A stretch of DNA of 64,000 bases. Source: HGM04593 sp045631905 (GTDB taxonomy: Bacteria > Bacteroidota > Bacteroidia > Bacteroidales > Bacteroidaceae). This document shows positions 35,388-44,528 of the stretch, one piece after another (the first letter of the stretch is position 1; each line of letters opens with the position of its first letter). The stretch lies in contig JAZQVO010000037.1 in assembly GCA_045631905.1 (NCBI GenBank), positions 1-64,000 of the forward strand, given 5' to 3'. The notes under the pieces were generated by a model. It did no database searches and was not told where the DNA came from. It saw nothing but the letters and a program-made list of their open reading frames with translations. Position numbers and translations under genes: made by a program.

Positions 35388-36899
35388 TCAAAGAATCATC
35401 TTTCTCCACAAATCGCTTTTAGCAAACGAGACAAAATTTCCTGAGTTCTGCTCGACAAAGAACATTGAATGACCTATGGGAACACGATAGCACTTCGATA
35501 TCAGGTCGAAACAGATACAATATTTTTCTTTGCCGGCCAGGTGAGGAACCGCCAAAAAACCTTTGTTGATATAATTTTTCAAACTACTCCTGTAATGTAT
35601 TATCTTGTATAAATACCCTATGAATTTTGCTTTGGAAACATCTTTTGTAGAGATTGTATCGTACACCACAAGAAGATTGTATATGAGTTTAGCATGCTCA
35701 CTGCCATCGTCGAGCAACATTTTTTTAAAATCAATAATATTGTAAGAGGTTGTAGCAATATCGCAGTTCTCCAAAAAATCCAGAGCCTTGGTAAAACACT
35801 CTTGCGAAACACCTGTAACACCGTAACGCATGAGCAACAAATACAAAGCCTTTGCTTGTGGAGCCGATTCAAATTCCAATTTTTCGTCGCCCAAATCTTT
35901 TAAATAAAACTCAAACTCCGAGTCCACATGTATAGAGCTCATGATAGAAGATTCAGAGCTCAAATAGTCGTACAAAACCTTATAATAACCATCATAAGAG
36001 AGAGCATTCACCGGTTTCTCTATAATATTAACCAAGTGAAGCAGACGTTTTTTAAGGTCGCAGGAGACATCGATACACAAAAAGTCGACCGTTTTTGTTA
36101 TTCTGTCATCATCGTCGAGCACGTCACTCTCTTGAACCTTTAACAAAAAGAACGATGAGTAGGGTATTTCACTCGGGAGTATACCATATGACGAAAGCAC
36201 TACCTTGTAAAAGATTGCTGTGTCCAGCGAACCCAGTATCGTTCCAAGATTCAACAGTTTCGATTTATCACCCGTAGGAACCAAAAACTCCATGGAACGC
36301 TGCAAAAGGCTCAATTTCGATGCTGTTGTCACCCCGCCTTCGTTTTGAGGGTTAAGTTCGCTTATCACGCTTGGCAAATAGAAGAGAGTGAGACCTGCAT
36401 CTTTCAACGCCTTGGTCAATAACAACCTGTCATGATCATCGTCAAGAATATCGTGTGTAGCCTCGCACCACTCACGTTCGAGATACACTATTTGCTCGTT
36501 TGAATAAGTGGCGTCGGTGGCTGTTGTGGATATAATATGGCTCCAGCCATCACTCTCGGAGCTCAAAGCCATAGTAATTGCAGTAAGCAACATATTCTCG
36601 CGCTTGTCAATATCATTATCAACCCCGACAACCGACTCCAACACCTCTAACAGACGTTTTCTCGTAGCAAGTGGCAACAAGCGTAAAGCACTCGTTGCTT
36701 TTTGCAGGGAGATGTAATGAATGAGGTCGAGGTCGACCGATGTTATTTCGCACAGCGTTTGCAGTTCGTTGAGCAACGCCACCTCTTTACAGTGAATAAG
36801 CCCATCGACCTTTACAATATCTACAACAAGTTTAAAGAAAGCCCGTTTCTGCACTGCTGTCAATTCCGAAAAAAAGTCACCTACCTTCATATTAAACAT
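35388..36899 (-). CDS. TerB-like-domain protein, 503 aa, function unknown
   Basis: No signal peptide or membrane segment. The N-terminal 120 residues look like a TerB/tellurite-resistance-type helical domain: FFKLVVDIVKVDGLIHCKEV near residue 22, then LLTAITMALSSESDG near 103, with the D-x-x-I-x-x-x-E pattern at the first helix pair. The rest is helical and unrecognised; the C-terminus (KYCICFDLISKCYRVPIGHS) is likely beta-structured. Last gene of a four-gene minus-strand cluster, directly upstream of the calcium ATPase. Probably a cytosolic partner of the membrane TerB protein at 37189. Confidence 0.65.
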   Translation of the reverse strand: MFNMKVGDFFSELTAVQKRAFFKLVVDIVKVDGLIHCKEVALLNELQTLCEITSVDLDLIHYISLQKATSALRLLPLATRKRLLEVLESVVGVDNDIDKRENMLLTAITMALSSESDGWSHIISTTATDATYSNEQIVYLEREWCEATHDILDDDHDRLLLTKALKDAGLTLFYLPSVISELNPQNEGGVTTASKLSLLQRSMEFLVPTGDKSKLLNLGTILGSLDTAIFYKVVLSSYGILPSEIPYSSFFLLKVQESDVLDDDDRITKTVDFLCIDVSCDLKKRLLHLVNIIEKPVNALSYDGYYKVLYDYLSSESSIMSSIHVDSEFEFYLKDLGDEKLEFESAPQAKALYLLLMRYGVTGVSQECFTKALDFLENCDIATTSYNIIDFKKMLLDDGSEHAKLIYNLLVVYDTISTKDVSKAKFIGYLYKIIHYRSSLKNYINKGFLAVPHLAGKEKYCICFDLISKCYRVPIGHSMFFVEQNSGNFVSFAKSDLWRKMIL

Positions 36900-36931
36900 C
36901 GGCCAAACATCAACTTTTTAGTAAAACTCAC

Positions 36932-37162
36932 CTATTTAATATTCTCCTTGCGAAAATGCTTAACGTGCCTATATGCCGATACAACAATTAGAATATATAT
37001 TAATAAAAACAGGAGCGACAATACTGCCACATAAAACCATGACACACCGTTACTTGCACAAAGTGTAACAATAGACGCAAGGAAGAAAAACCAAAGTAGG
37101 ACAATTAATACAAAATCGAACCATGTTGGCCTTTTCAACCATTTGTAAACAAGCAAACCCAT
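36932..37162 (-). CDS. Small two-helix membrane protein, 76 aa
   Basis: Two hydrophobic helices (FVLIVLLWFFFLASIVTL and YVAVLSLLFLLIYILIVVSA, near residues 16-33 and 42-62) with a basic C-terminus (YRHVKHFRKEN). Sits 26 bp after the large TerB membrane gene and 32 bp before the cytosolic TerB gene, so it belongs to the same transcription unit. No family recognised. Confidence 0.6.
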   Translation of the reverse strand: MGLLVYKWLKRPTWFDFVLIVLLWFFFLASIVTLCASNGVSWFYVAVLSLLFLLIYILIVVSAYRHVKHFRKENIK

Positions 37163-37188
37163 ATATTATACATTTTTTCTTATTAATA

Positions 37189-39969
37189 TCATCTTTTTGA
37201 ATACTCTTCAACGACCTCTTTTTCTTCGTTGTTCCATTTATCTAATTTATTCAGCACCTCGTTCATGTATTCTTTATCTTCGGATTCGTGAACATATTGC
37301 ATATCCATAAATTTACCCATAAAGAAACAGATGCAGCCCAGGAACAAAGCAGAGAAAATTTTATCCATAACATTACTGAGCGTGTATATTTGTTGAAGTT
37401 CAACCATACCAAACGATATGTCGGCCATTATCGCCATTACAACCAAAACAACCAACAACGATGAGTGTGACTTTGGTGCGGGAGGAGCATTAGTTACAGA
37501 TTCGCACTTACTATGTTGTTTTTCACTTTTACTATATTCCTTTTCGCGCATCAATATGAGCCACTCTATCGAAAGCATTGCAGCCAACAATAAAACAAAG
37601 GTAAAAAGTTCGTTTGACAGAACCAACATTATAATAAGAAACCAAAACAGCAAATACATTTTGTTATGGCTATAAAAACGTGATATTTTTCGGCGAATAG
37701 GCCTTATAATCCAACATATATACGAAATTATTACAATAATCTCTATAAGAGGGCTGGGAATATTGTCACGAATTTTATTTCTTATCTCCTTCACTATATC
37801 GAAAAAGCCACAAATATTACCATGAGTTTTATTTATAAAATTACGTACATTATCATAATAGTGATTTATGGTATCGCAGGTGGCATTCTCCGTCTTTTGT
37901 TCAATTACAGGCTTATATTCCTCTTCATGAGTCCTCGTTCCTATTGAGTCATAAACAGCCAATGAGCTTCTGCATAAAACAGCCAATAAGCCCTCGCCTA
38001 TTGTATCGCCTAATAAAACATTAGCCTTTTGCACATCGTCAATTGCCCAGACATGCTCTTTTAAAGCCATAAACTTAGTCTGTTTTATGCTGTTTTTAAA
38101 AGAATCGTGAGCAATAGTATTAATCTTAAACAGCAAGAAGAATGCCGATATAACAAATACTATAAACGCAAACTTTGTTGCGTTTCTATCTCTCCTTATC
38201 GAATTACGAAGAATCTCATTATACCTCTTGTTCAAGGCATATTTTACACTGTCGAAGAAAGGACCATGTATCAATTTTGCTTCGAATACCGTTTCAATCT
38301 TGTTATATCCTTCTCTTTTCAGCCTTATCTTACCATAATCGTCAATTTCGGTCAAATACTTTTTCTCTATACCTTTACCGTTACTAACAGATGTATTATA
38401 GGCACTCGAAAAAAAGAAGTCCTTGTTCACGCCATAGAACAAACAAACAATCTCAAATGCACTTCTCTCGGCATCGGTTATATTATCGTCGGAATATATG
38501 ATTGTCAAGCAGTTGGATAGGTCCTTTAACCTCTCTTTCTTACAATCGGGAATATTTACCAAAAAATCTTTTACAAACTGCTTCCAACTGCCTGATAAGT
38601 TTTGCCTACCGTTTTTCTTTAAAACTTCTATTATTTCACTTATTTGCTCTCTCTTTAATGAATAGTCGCGCATACCTATGTGATATAGCTCGACCTCCTC
38701 TTTTCCGCCAAGGTCACCATCGACAAAAGCCATCGAACAAACAAGACCAAAACGTGCTTTTTTATCAACGAGAAACGACTCGTTCCTAGATAGAATACGC
38801 TTTATTCTACCAACAGTACGATACCTGTTCTTTATTCTATCTATGATATCCCAATCGTCGTGCTCCACATAAAAGGCTTGCAACTCGGAAAGGAGAGAAT
38901 GATAGTCGTCTCTTTTAACATTATATATAACCGAGCATATCTTAAACAACAGCTCTTCGTTGATGTTCACTTTTTCATCGGCCCATATAATATTGAATAG
39001 GTCAAATATCAGGTTGGCCTTAAAGGAATACGAAGTTACATTGTAGCGAAATACCATATTCCAATAATTCTCGAACTCCATGTCGCGCATGAGGCCGGTT
39101 TGTTGCACTTTGTAGAGTTCTTTATCATCGTTATTTCGCTCCTCTATCCTTATTACAGCTTTCAAATAGTTGCTTCTGTTGCCCAACATTTTAAGATCGA
39201 CATATTCCACATCGAAACATTCGAGTATGTGATTATTGCTCATTATAAAATCGACCAAAACATCACATTGCTTTCTCAACAAACCCAGCCCGTCGCCCAA
39301 ATCGCCTTTCAAAGAATTAACAATCCTACTTATGTACCCGAACATTATTGTTTTCAACCACCTGCGACCGTTTATATCCAAGATACCCATTTTAATACAC
39401 ACAAAATCGAAGAATAAATTCTCCTCTTCCGAGACTTTTCCATCGGCGTGTATAATGTAGGCGATGTCATATAGCATTCTCACTATACGCTCTATCTTTT
39501 TTCTATTGGTTTTGCTAATACACTTACTTTCGCCCTTCTTGCTTTCGCCCATATCAGCAATACCGTCAATAGATTTGGAAATTTTCGCTAAAAGACGGAC
39601 AACCATCTCTTTCTCAGCCTCACTCAACCCTTTTAGAACATCTGTTTTATAAGATTCAAAAGCCAATCGGCTTTCTTGCTTGTAAGAACAATCATGTTTC
39701 TTTTCCAATTTAGCTATTATATCGGCAATGTGTTTGCTGTTTACCCCTCTGCCTTTACCAATTGACCAAAGGATTGCTTTTTCATTGTCTCCCATTTTAT
39801 TGTTGTTACCCTTTAAAACCAAGGCACAGCAACAACGAAAAGCGTCCAACTGTTTCTCTTTCTCGGCTGATGAGAAAAAAACACAAAGTTTGTTAATTAA
39901 TTCAACAAACCAAAAACAGCATTTTAAAGTGAAAGACTTTAACTTATAAAGTGTTTTCTTAATATTCAT
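37189..39969 (-). CDS. Large membrane protein with four TerB-like repeats, function unknown
   Basis: 926 residues. The N-terminal 550 contain at least four TerB-like helical units, each with a related acidic turn: IIHADGKVSEEEN, IIWADEKVNINEE, MAFVDGDLGGKEE and IIYSDDNITDAER. These turns, D-x-x-(I/V/L)-x-x-x-E, could bind a divalent metal. About five membrane segments follow (first FAFIVFVISAFFLLFKI near residue 620, last SALFLGCICFFMGKF near 895), ending in an acidic tail. TerB-like domains occur in stress-response and membrane-associated systems; no specific function is known for this architecture. Third from the ATPase in a cluster that ends with a calcium pump. Confidence 0.7.
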   Translation of the reverse strand: MNIKKTLYKLKSFTLKCCFWFVELINKLCVFFSSAEKEKQLDAFRCCCALVLKGNNNKMGDNEKAILWSIGKGRGVNSKHIADIIAKLEKKHDCSYKQESRLAFESYKTDVLKGLSEAEKEMVVRLLAKISKSIDGIADMGESKKGESKCISKTNRKKIERIVRMLYDIAYIIHADGKVSEEENLFFDFVCIKMGILDINGRRWLKTIMFGYISRIVNSLKGDLGDGLGLLRKQCDVLVDFIMSNNHILECFDVEYVDLKMLGNRSNYLKAVIRIEERNNDDKELYKVQQTGLMRDMEFENYWNMVFRYNVTSYSFKANLIFDLFNIIWADEKVNINEELLFKICSVIYNVKRDDYHSLLSELQAFYVEHDDWDIIDRIKNRYRTVGRIKRILSRNESFLVDKKARFGLVCSMAFVDGDLGGKEEVELYHIGMRDYSLKREQISEIIEVLKKNGRQNLSGSWKQFVKDFLVNIPDCKKERLKDLSNCLTIIYSDDNITDAERSAFEIVCLFYGVNKDFFFSSAYNTSVSNGKGIEKKYLTEIDDYGKIRLKREGYNKIETVFEAKLIHGPFFDSVKYALNKRYNEILRNSIRRDRNATKFAFIVFVISAFFLLFKINTIAHDSFKNSIKQTKFMALKEHVWAIDDVQKANVLLGDTIGEGLLAVLCRSSLAVYDSIGTRTHEEEYKPVIEQKTENATCDTINHYYDNVRNFINKTHGNICGFFDIVKEIRNKIRDNIPSPLIEIIVIISYICWIIRPIRRKISRFYSHNKMYLLFWFLIIMLVLSNELFTFVLLLAAMLSIEWLILMREKEYSKSEKQHSKCESVTNAPPAPKSHSSLLVVLVVMAIMADISFGMVELQQIYTLSNVMDKIFSALFLGCICFFMGKFMDMQYVHESEDKEYMNEVLNKLDKWNNEEKEVVEEYSKR

Positions 39970-40002
39970 AAAGCAACAGGTAATATAAAATTAATACATA
40001 TA

Positions 40003-40497
40003 TTATTTTTGCAAATTCTCGATTACGCCCTCTATTATGCCACCCGCTTTCTCTACCACATCTTCTAAATCGCCTTGTAAATCGTACTCCAAATAGTTGC
40101 CAACAAATTGGGTAGCATCTTCTACGTCCTCACTCAAATCGTTCTCAACAAACTCCTTTATTTCTTTTATTATTGATTTGCAATCGACACCTTTCACTGC
40201 ACCTACAGAACGATAATAACCATACTTTGCCAATAATTTCCCTATCTTCAATTTCTCGGAAAGGGTAAACTCCGATTCAAATTTTTCGTAATACTCACCC
40301 GTATATTTGTCTATTATCTCATCACGCTGGGCCCAATCTTTCTCGACAAAACCATCACGAGCCTTACTGACATCTACAATCAAATTATCCAACTTTTCCA
40401 GATACGCCTCTTTTGAACGAGGAGTAGAGCAGGAGAACAGGAACAAAGGGGTAACTAAGAGGAATAACTTGAATAATATCCTTCTGACCGATAACAT
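40003..40497 (-). CDS. Lipoprotein (DUF6565-like), first gene of the TerB-like cluster
   Basis: The start at 40497 gives a lipoprotein signal (LSVRRILFKLFLLVTPLFLF then SC); the ORF is open to an ATG at 40521. After the lipidated Cys comes a helical region (LEKLDNLIVDVSKARDGF, EKDWAQRDEIIDKYTGEYYE) similar to DUF6565 of Bacteroidales lipoproteins, then an acidic amphipathic C-terminus (VENDLSEDVEDATQFVGNYL). Located 33 bp upstream of the large TerB gene, so probably co-transcribed. May be the periplasmic partner of the membrane protein. Confidence 0.65.
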   Translation of the reverse strand: MLSVRRILFKLFLLVTPLFLFSCSTPRSKEAYLEKLDNLIVDVSKARDGFVEKDWAQRDEIIDKYTGEYYEKFESEFTLSEKLKIGKLLAKYGYYRSVGAVKGVDCKSIIKEIKEFVENDLSEDVEDATQFVGNYLEYDLQGDLEDVVEKAGGIIEGVIENLQK

Positions 40498-40565
40498 ATT
40501 TATATATTTACGAAACAACATTATTACTTAACCATTCAACAGCGGGCACACAGACTCGCGACAGT

Positions 40566-40642
40566 CGCAAATATAGCGACAAACGAGCGAGAAACATGAA
40601 GTTTACTTTAATGTTTTTCACAGCGAGTGCAGTATATATTCG
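40566..40642. repeat. Dispersed palindromic element, copy 2
   Basis: CGCAAATATAGCGACAAACG (40566 on) and CACAGCGAGTGCAGTATATA (40619 on) match the arms of the element at 10869-10940. The inner hairpin here has another sequence (AAACAT...AAGT TT ACTT...ATGTTT) but the same kind of fold. Carries a minus-strand TATATTTG box (40568-40575), which may drive the lipoprotein/TerB cluster. Confidence 0.6.
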
Positions 40643-40689
40643 ATTTTTTTATCAAATATATTAATAAATATTAAATCGGGACAAAAAAA

Positions 40690-40713
40690 AGGAGAGAAAC
40701 TTTGTTTCTCTCC
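40690..40713 (-). terminator. Terminator of the tRNA-fMet gene
   Basis: GGAGAGAAAC / GTTTCTCTCC arms with a 3-nt loop; on the minus strand it is followed by eight T residues. Confidence 0.85.
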
Positions 40714-40721
40714 TAAATTAG

Positions 40722-40793
40722 TAGCGGGGGAAGGGATCGAACCTCCGGCCTTTGGGTTATGAGCCCAACGAGCTACCACTGCTCCACCCCGCG
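40722..40793 (-). tRNA. tRNA-fMet (CAT), initiator
   Basis: Minus-strand cloverleaf of 72 nt beginning CGCGGGGTGGAGCAG, anticodon loop CTCATAA, T-arm GGAGGTTCGATCCCTTC, discriminator A. Initiator marks: position 1 C faces U at 72 (no pair), and the anticodon stem has three consecutive G-C pairs (TTGGG/CCCAA). CCA is not encoded. Solitary gene with its own terminator. Confidence 0.93.
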
Positions 40794-40905
40794 ATGCGGT
40801 TTTTAAAACTGATGCAAAGGTATAGCTTTTATTTCGAACTACCAAATATTTTCGCCACTTTTTCTCCACAAACAACATTTTTACCCAATTTTAAGACTTT
40901 TTTCA

Positions 40906-40936
40906 TTGCACAAATGTGCACAAATGTGTAATTTTG
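40906..40936 (+). promoter_or_regulatory. Promoter and probable operator of the TetR gene
   Basis: TTG (40906-40908), 20 nt, TAATTTTG (40929-40936). Tandem CACAAATGTG half-palindromes (40909-40918, 40919-40928) fill the spacer, with TGCACA-AA-TGTGCA at 40907-40920. Likely the autoregulatory site. Confidence 0.65.
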
Positions 40937-40952
40937 CAAAAAATATAACCCT

Positions 40953-41552
40953 ATGCCACAACTCGATACAAGAGACCAAATTATAAAAGTCGCTCGTAAA
41001 CTCTTTGCAAAGCAAGGTATAGACAATGTAACGATGAGCGATGTTGCAACTGCCGCCAAGCGTAGCCGTCGCACTGTTTACACATATTTCCAAAGCAAAG
41101 AAGAGCTTTTGGAGGCATCTATCGAGATGGAGGTAAAAAAGGTTTCGGCGGCAATTACCAAGGTTGCACAGTCGGCCTTATCACCCGACAAAAAAATCAT
41201 CAAACTGATATTTGTACGTCTGCACTCGACGCGCAGTATTGTAAAGCGAAATTGTGGTCTGCAATCGGAATATTTTAACAATTTATGGATTGTAGAGCAT
41301 ATAAGACGCACATTCGACGCACGAGAAATTGCCCTCTTCCGCACCATCATTGCCGAAGGCAAACAACAAGGATTGTTCGCTGTTGAGAGCCCCGACCTTG
41401 CTGCGCGTTTTCTGCACTTTTGTCTTAAAGGTATTGAGGTACCCTACATAAACGGCATAGTGAGCAAGAACAACGACGACAAATTTGTGCAACATTTTAC
41501 CGAAAAGATTGTACTTAACGCATTAGGGTACACCTTCACAACAACAAAATAA
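40953..41552 (+). CDS. TetR/AcrR-family transcriptional regulator
   Basis: 199 residues. The N-terminal HTH is typical: IIKVARKLFAKQGIDNVTMS then DVATAAKRSRRTVYTYFQSK EELLEASIE. The C-terminal ligand domain is divergent, as usual. Starts 17 bp after a promoter with tandem CACAAATGTG repeats, so it probably represses itself. The RluA-type gene follows after 1 bp and would share the transcript; no efflux pump or obvious target is adjacent. The inducing ligand is unknown. Confidence 0.88.
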   Translation: MPQLDTRDQIIKVARKLFAKQGIDNVTMSDVATAAKRSRRTVYTYFQSKEELLEASIEMEVKKVSAAITKVAQSALSPDKKIIKLIFVRLHSTRSIVKRNCGLQSEYFNNLWIVEHIRRTFDAREIALFRTIIAEGKQQGLFAVESPDLAARFLHFCLKGIEVPYINGIVSKNNDDKFVQHFTEKIVLNALGYTFTTTK

Positions 41553-41553
41553 A

Positions 41554-42228
41554 ATGAACGTACTACACGAAGACAACCACATAATAATAATAAACAAAGC
41601 TGCCGGAGAAATTGTACAGGGCGACAAGACAGGCGACGCTTCGCTTTGCGACAAGATGAAGACCTTCTTGAAAGAGAAATATGCAAAGCCCGGCAATGTC
41701 TTTGTGGGCCTGCCCCACCGTCTCGACCGCCCCGTAAGCGGAGTTGTGGTTTTTGCAAAGACAAGCAAGGCTCTTGAACGACTCAACGAGATGTTCCGCA
41801 ACGGGAGCGTTAAAAAGATATATTGGGCAATAACCAAAAACGCCCCCATGCAACCCGAGGCCGATATTGAAAGCTGGATTTACCGCAACGAGAAGATGAA
41901 CAAAAGCTTTTCGTACCCCAAAGAGGTTAAAGGCTCGAAAAAAGCATTGCTACACTACAAACATATAGCTTCGTCGGATAACTACAACCTCATAGAGGTA
42001 GAGCTGAAAACAGGCCGACACCACCAGATACGTTGCCAACTATCATCGATAGGTTGCCCCATAAAAGGCGACTTAAAGTATGGTGCAAAACGCTCGAACC
42101 CCGATGGCAGTATATCGCTACATGCCCGATACATCGAATTTATTCACCCCGTATCGAAAGAACTTATACAAGTAACAGCCCCTCTGCCGGCCGACAAGTT
42201 ATGGCAAAGCTTCGGTAAACGAGATTGA
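41554..42228 (+). CDS. RluA-family pseudouridine synthase
   Basis: 224 residues. Catalytic motif PHRLDRPVSG near residue 53 (Asp in HRLDR), RHHQIRCQLS near 156 and GDLKYGAK follow. No S4 domain, matching the short RluC/D-like group. It isomerises uridine in rRNA or tRNA; the exact target cannot be predicted. Start is 1 bp after the TetR stop, so translation is likely coupled. Confidence 0.88.
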   Translation: MNVLHEDNHIIIINKAAGEIVQGDKTGDASLCDKMKTFLKEKYAKPGNVFVGLPHRLDRPVSGVVVFAKTSKALERLNEMFRNGSVKKIYWAITKNAPMQPEADIESWIYRNEKMNKSFSYPKEVKGSKKALLHYKHIASSDNYNLIEVELKTGRHHQIRCQLSSIGCPIKGDLKYGAKRSNPDGSISLHARYIEFIHPVSKELIQVTAPLPADKLWQSFGKRD

Positions 42229-42238
42229 GCGCAAGCCC

Positions 42239-43477
42239 TCAATCTTTCATCTTCTTATAGTACAACACCGAGCTGTTTCCGCGTCTGAAAAGTTCCCTTG
42301 CCATACGTTTCACTTGCACCGCAGTTACCGAGCGATAACGTGCCACCTCTCCGTTATGCAGGTTAGCATCTCCACGCAACTCGGCTATGGCAAGGTTACC
42401 GGCAAGGTTCTCGCCTCCCATGTTTTTAAAATAAAAATCAGACTCAAAGCGGTTTTTAACCTTTTCGAGTTCTTCGGCCGGGACCTCATGCTCTTTAAGT
42501 TCATCGAGTTCCTCCCACAAAGCCTTCTCGGCAGCCTCCATGGAGACACCTGTTGCCACACGCGAATATATCCAGAAGAGGCCGGGGTGCTCACTGCCCG
42601 ATATAAAAGCATCAATCTTTGAAAAGAGTTTTTTCTCCTTTACAAGACGTGTTAGCAAGCGCCCCGAATAACCGTTTGAAAGAATATCCGATATCACATC
42701 ACAGGTATAATACCCATCGTCGGCACGGCCACCCATGTGAAACGCCATGTAGAGAGCATTTTCGGGCACCATGCGATAAACGGTCTTGCGACGCATGCGC
42801 TCCTGACGAGGCTCGACAGGCAAGCAAGGAGCATCATACCCCTGTGCCGGTATTTGCCCGAACCACTTTTCGCTCCACTCCATCACCTGCTCAAAAGGAA
42901 CATCGCCCACAACAACAAGAACAGCATTATCGGGGGCATAAAAACGCTTATAAAAAGAGCGCAACACCTTTAAGGGGACATTTGCAATATGCTCCACCTT
43001 GCGACCTATGGTAGACCAGCGATAAGGGTGTTTTTTATAGGCCATCTCGCGCAAAATCATACTCACATCGCCGTATGGCCTGTTCAAATTGCCCTGTTTA
43101 AACTCCTCGATAACCACGTTGCGTTGCACATCGACCTTTGTGGCACATAGCGACATATTCTGCATGCGGTCGCTCTCCAACCAAAAAGCAAGCTCGGCAT
43201 TCTGTTTGGGAAGAGCTATGTAGTAATTGGTAATATCGTTATTTGTATAAGCATTATTTTCGCCGCCGGCACGCTCTATGGGCTCATCAAAATCGGGCAC
43301 ATTTTTTGTACCCTCAAACATAAGATGCTCGAAGAGGTGGGCTATACCCGTATATTCATACTCCTCGTTTTTTGAACCTACCGCATAAAGCACATTCACA
43401 TACACCACCTGAGAGTTCTCTTTACAGCAGTGCACAACACGCAACCCGTTGGCAAGAACGGCTCTATTTATTTTCAT
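42239..43477 (-). CDS. M16-family zinc protease
   Basis: 412 residues. Inverted zinc motif HLFEH near residue 48, with the third ligand Glu in the FWLESDRM helix about 75 residues downstream, and the C-terminal M16_C half (RLVKEKKLFSKIDAFIS). One M16 unit is complete; Bacteroidota often carry such single or tandem units as peptide-degrading enzymes. No signal peptide is apparent. Its start overlaps the cyclophilin end by 14 bp, so the pair forms an operon. Confidence 0.9.
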   Translation of the reverse strand: MKINRAVLANGLRVVHCCKENSQVVYVNVLYAVGSKNEEYEYTGIAHLFEHLMFEGTKNVPDFDEPIERAGGENNAYTNNDITNYYIALPKQNAELAFWLESDRMQNMSLCATKVDVQRNVVIEEFKQGNLNRPYGDVSMILREMAYKKHPYRWSTIGRKVEHIANVPLKVLRSFYKRFYAPDNAVLVVVGDVPFEQVMEWSEKWFGQIPAQGYDAPCLPVEPRQERMRRKTVYRMVPENALYMAFHMGGRADDGYYTCDVISDILSNGYSGRLLTRLVKEKKLFSKIDAFISGSEHPGLFWIYSRVATGVSMEAAEKALWEELDELKEHEVPAEELEKVKNRFESDFYFKNMGGENLAGNLAIAELRGDANLHNGEVARYRSVTAVQVKRMARELFRRGNSSVLYYKKMKD

Positions 43478-44354
43478 CTTCGAGAAGGGTAACTTTCTTT
43501 ATAACAACATCTTTAAGCGGACGCTCGTGAACATCAAAATCGACAGCCGATATAGCCTCAACAACCTCGATACCTTCGACAACCTCGCCGAACACAGTGT
43601 AGTAGCCATCGAGATGGAAGGCTCCACCCACCTCTTTGTACCCGCGACGTTGCTCCTCGGTGTATGCAAAACTTTTGCCTGCCATAGCCGAGTCGGTCTT
43701 TTCGCTGAACATGTGAATCATCTCGTTAAGTTCACGTTTTTTGCTTGCGTTCTTCTTGCTCTCGGCATACAGCTTGTTTATCTTCTCGGAGTAGGGTTTT
43801 TGCAGGCTCTCATACATGAGACGGCGCAAGGTTTTGTTATACTTTGCCTCTTGTGCGTTAAGGTTTTTATCGAACACCTTTTTACCTGTAATGATATAAA
43901 ACTGACAGCCCGAGGAGGATATACCGGGTTTAAGGCTCGCAGCCGACAAAGCTCCACGTTTGTGCCAATGTTTTGTTATATCGACCTCCATGGGAACGCC
44001 ATAACTTACCTCGGTGGTACCCAACTTGGTACCCTTCTTTGCACCCTTGCTCTTGGGGTCGCCGGCCTGAATCATAAAATCCTGCGACACGCGGAAGAAT
44101 AGTTGCCCGTCGTAGAAGCCGTTTTTCACAAGATTTACAAAATTCTTGCGATGGAGAGGCGTATCCTTGTAAAGCAACAATTTGATATTACCCATAGAGG
44201 TCTCCATGAGCACATATTGGTCGCAGTCGGGGCTATCTTCGTTCAACTGTTTTATACCAAACTCTGATTTTGCGCTATCGCCCTGTGTGCCCGAGCAGGC
44301 TGTAAACAGAGCAAACGCAACTAAAAAAACAGATAATTTCAAAACCTTCTTCAT
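43464..44354 (-). CDS. Cyclophilin-type peptidyl-prolyl isomerase, lipoprotein
   Basis: The start at 44354 gives a lipoprotein signal (MKKVLKLSVFLVAFALFTAC). The cyclophilin core is split: VLMETSMGNIKLLLY...FVNLVKNGFYDGQLFFRV on one side and GGAFHLDGYYTVFGEVVEGI on the other. Between them is a roughly 60-residue charged helical insert (KPYSEKINKLYAESKKNASK) that is common in Bacteroidota homologues. Predicted to catalyse proline isomerisation of exported proteins at the periplasmic face of a membrane. A minus-strand TATCTTTG box lies at 44382-44389. Operon with the M16 protease. Confidence 0.9.
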   Translation of the reverse strand: MKKVLKLSVFLVAFALFTACSGTQGDSAKSEFGIKQLNEDSPDCDQYVLMETSMGNIKLLLYKDTPLHRKNFVNLVKNGFYDGQLFFRVSQDFMIQAGDPKSKGAKKGTKLGTTEVSYGVPMEVDITKHWHKRGALSAASLKPGISSSGCQFYIITGKKVFDKNLNAQEAKYNKTLRRLMYESLQKPYSEKINKLYAESKKNASKKRELNEMIHMFSEKTDSAMAGKSFAYTEEQRRGYKEVGGAFHLDGYYTVFGEVVEGIEVVEAISAVDFDVHERPLKDVVIKKVTLLEDENK

Positions 44355-44528
44355 ATTTATCTTATTAGTCAGCAAACAATGCAAAGATAGAATTTATTTG
44401 GATAATAGGAAGTAATAAAAGGGAAAAGATAACAAAAGAAGTAGCTGCGCAAAAGCAACAGGCTATTTAAGAAAAGTTATACATAAAAAACAACGGCGTT
44501 GATATTTTTTTTATTACTTTGCAAGATT

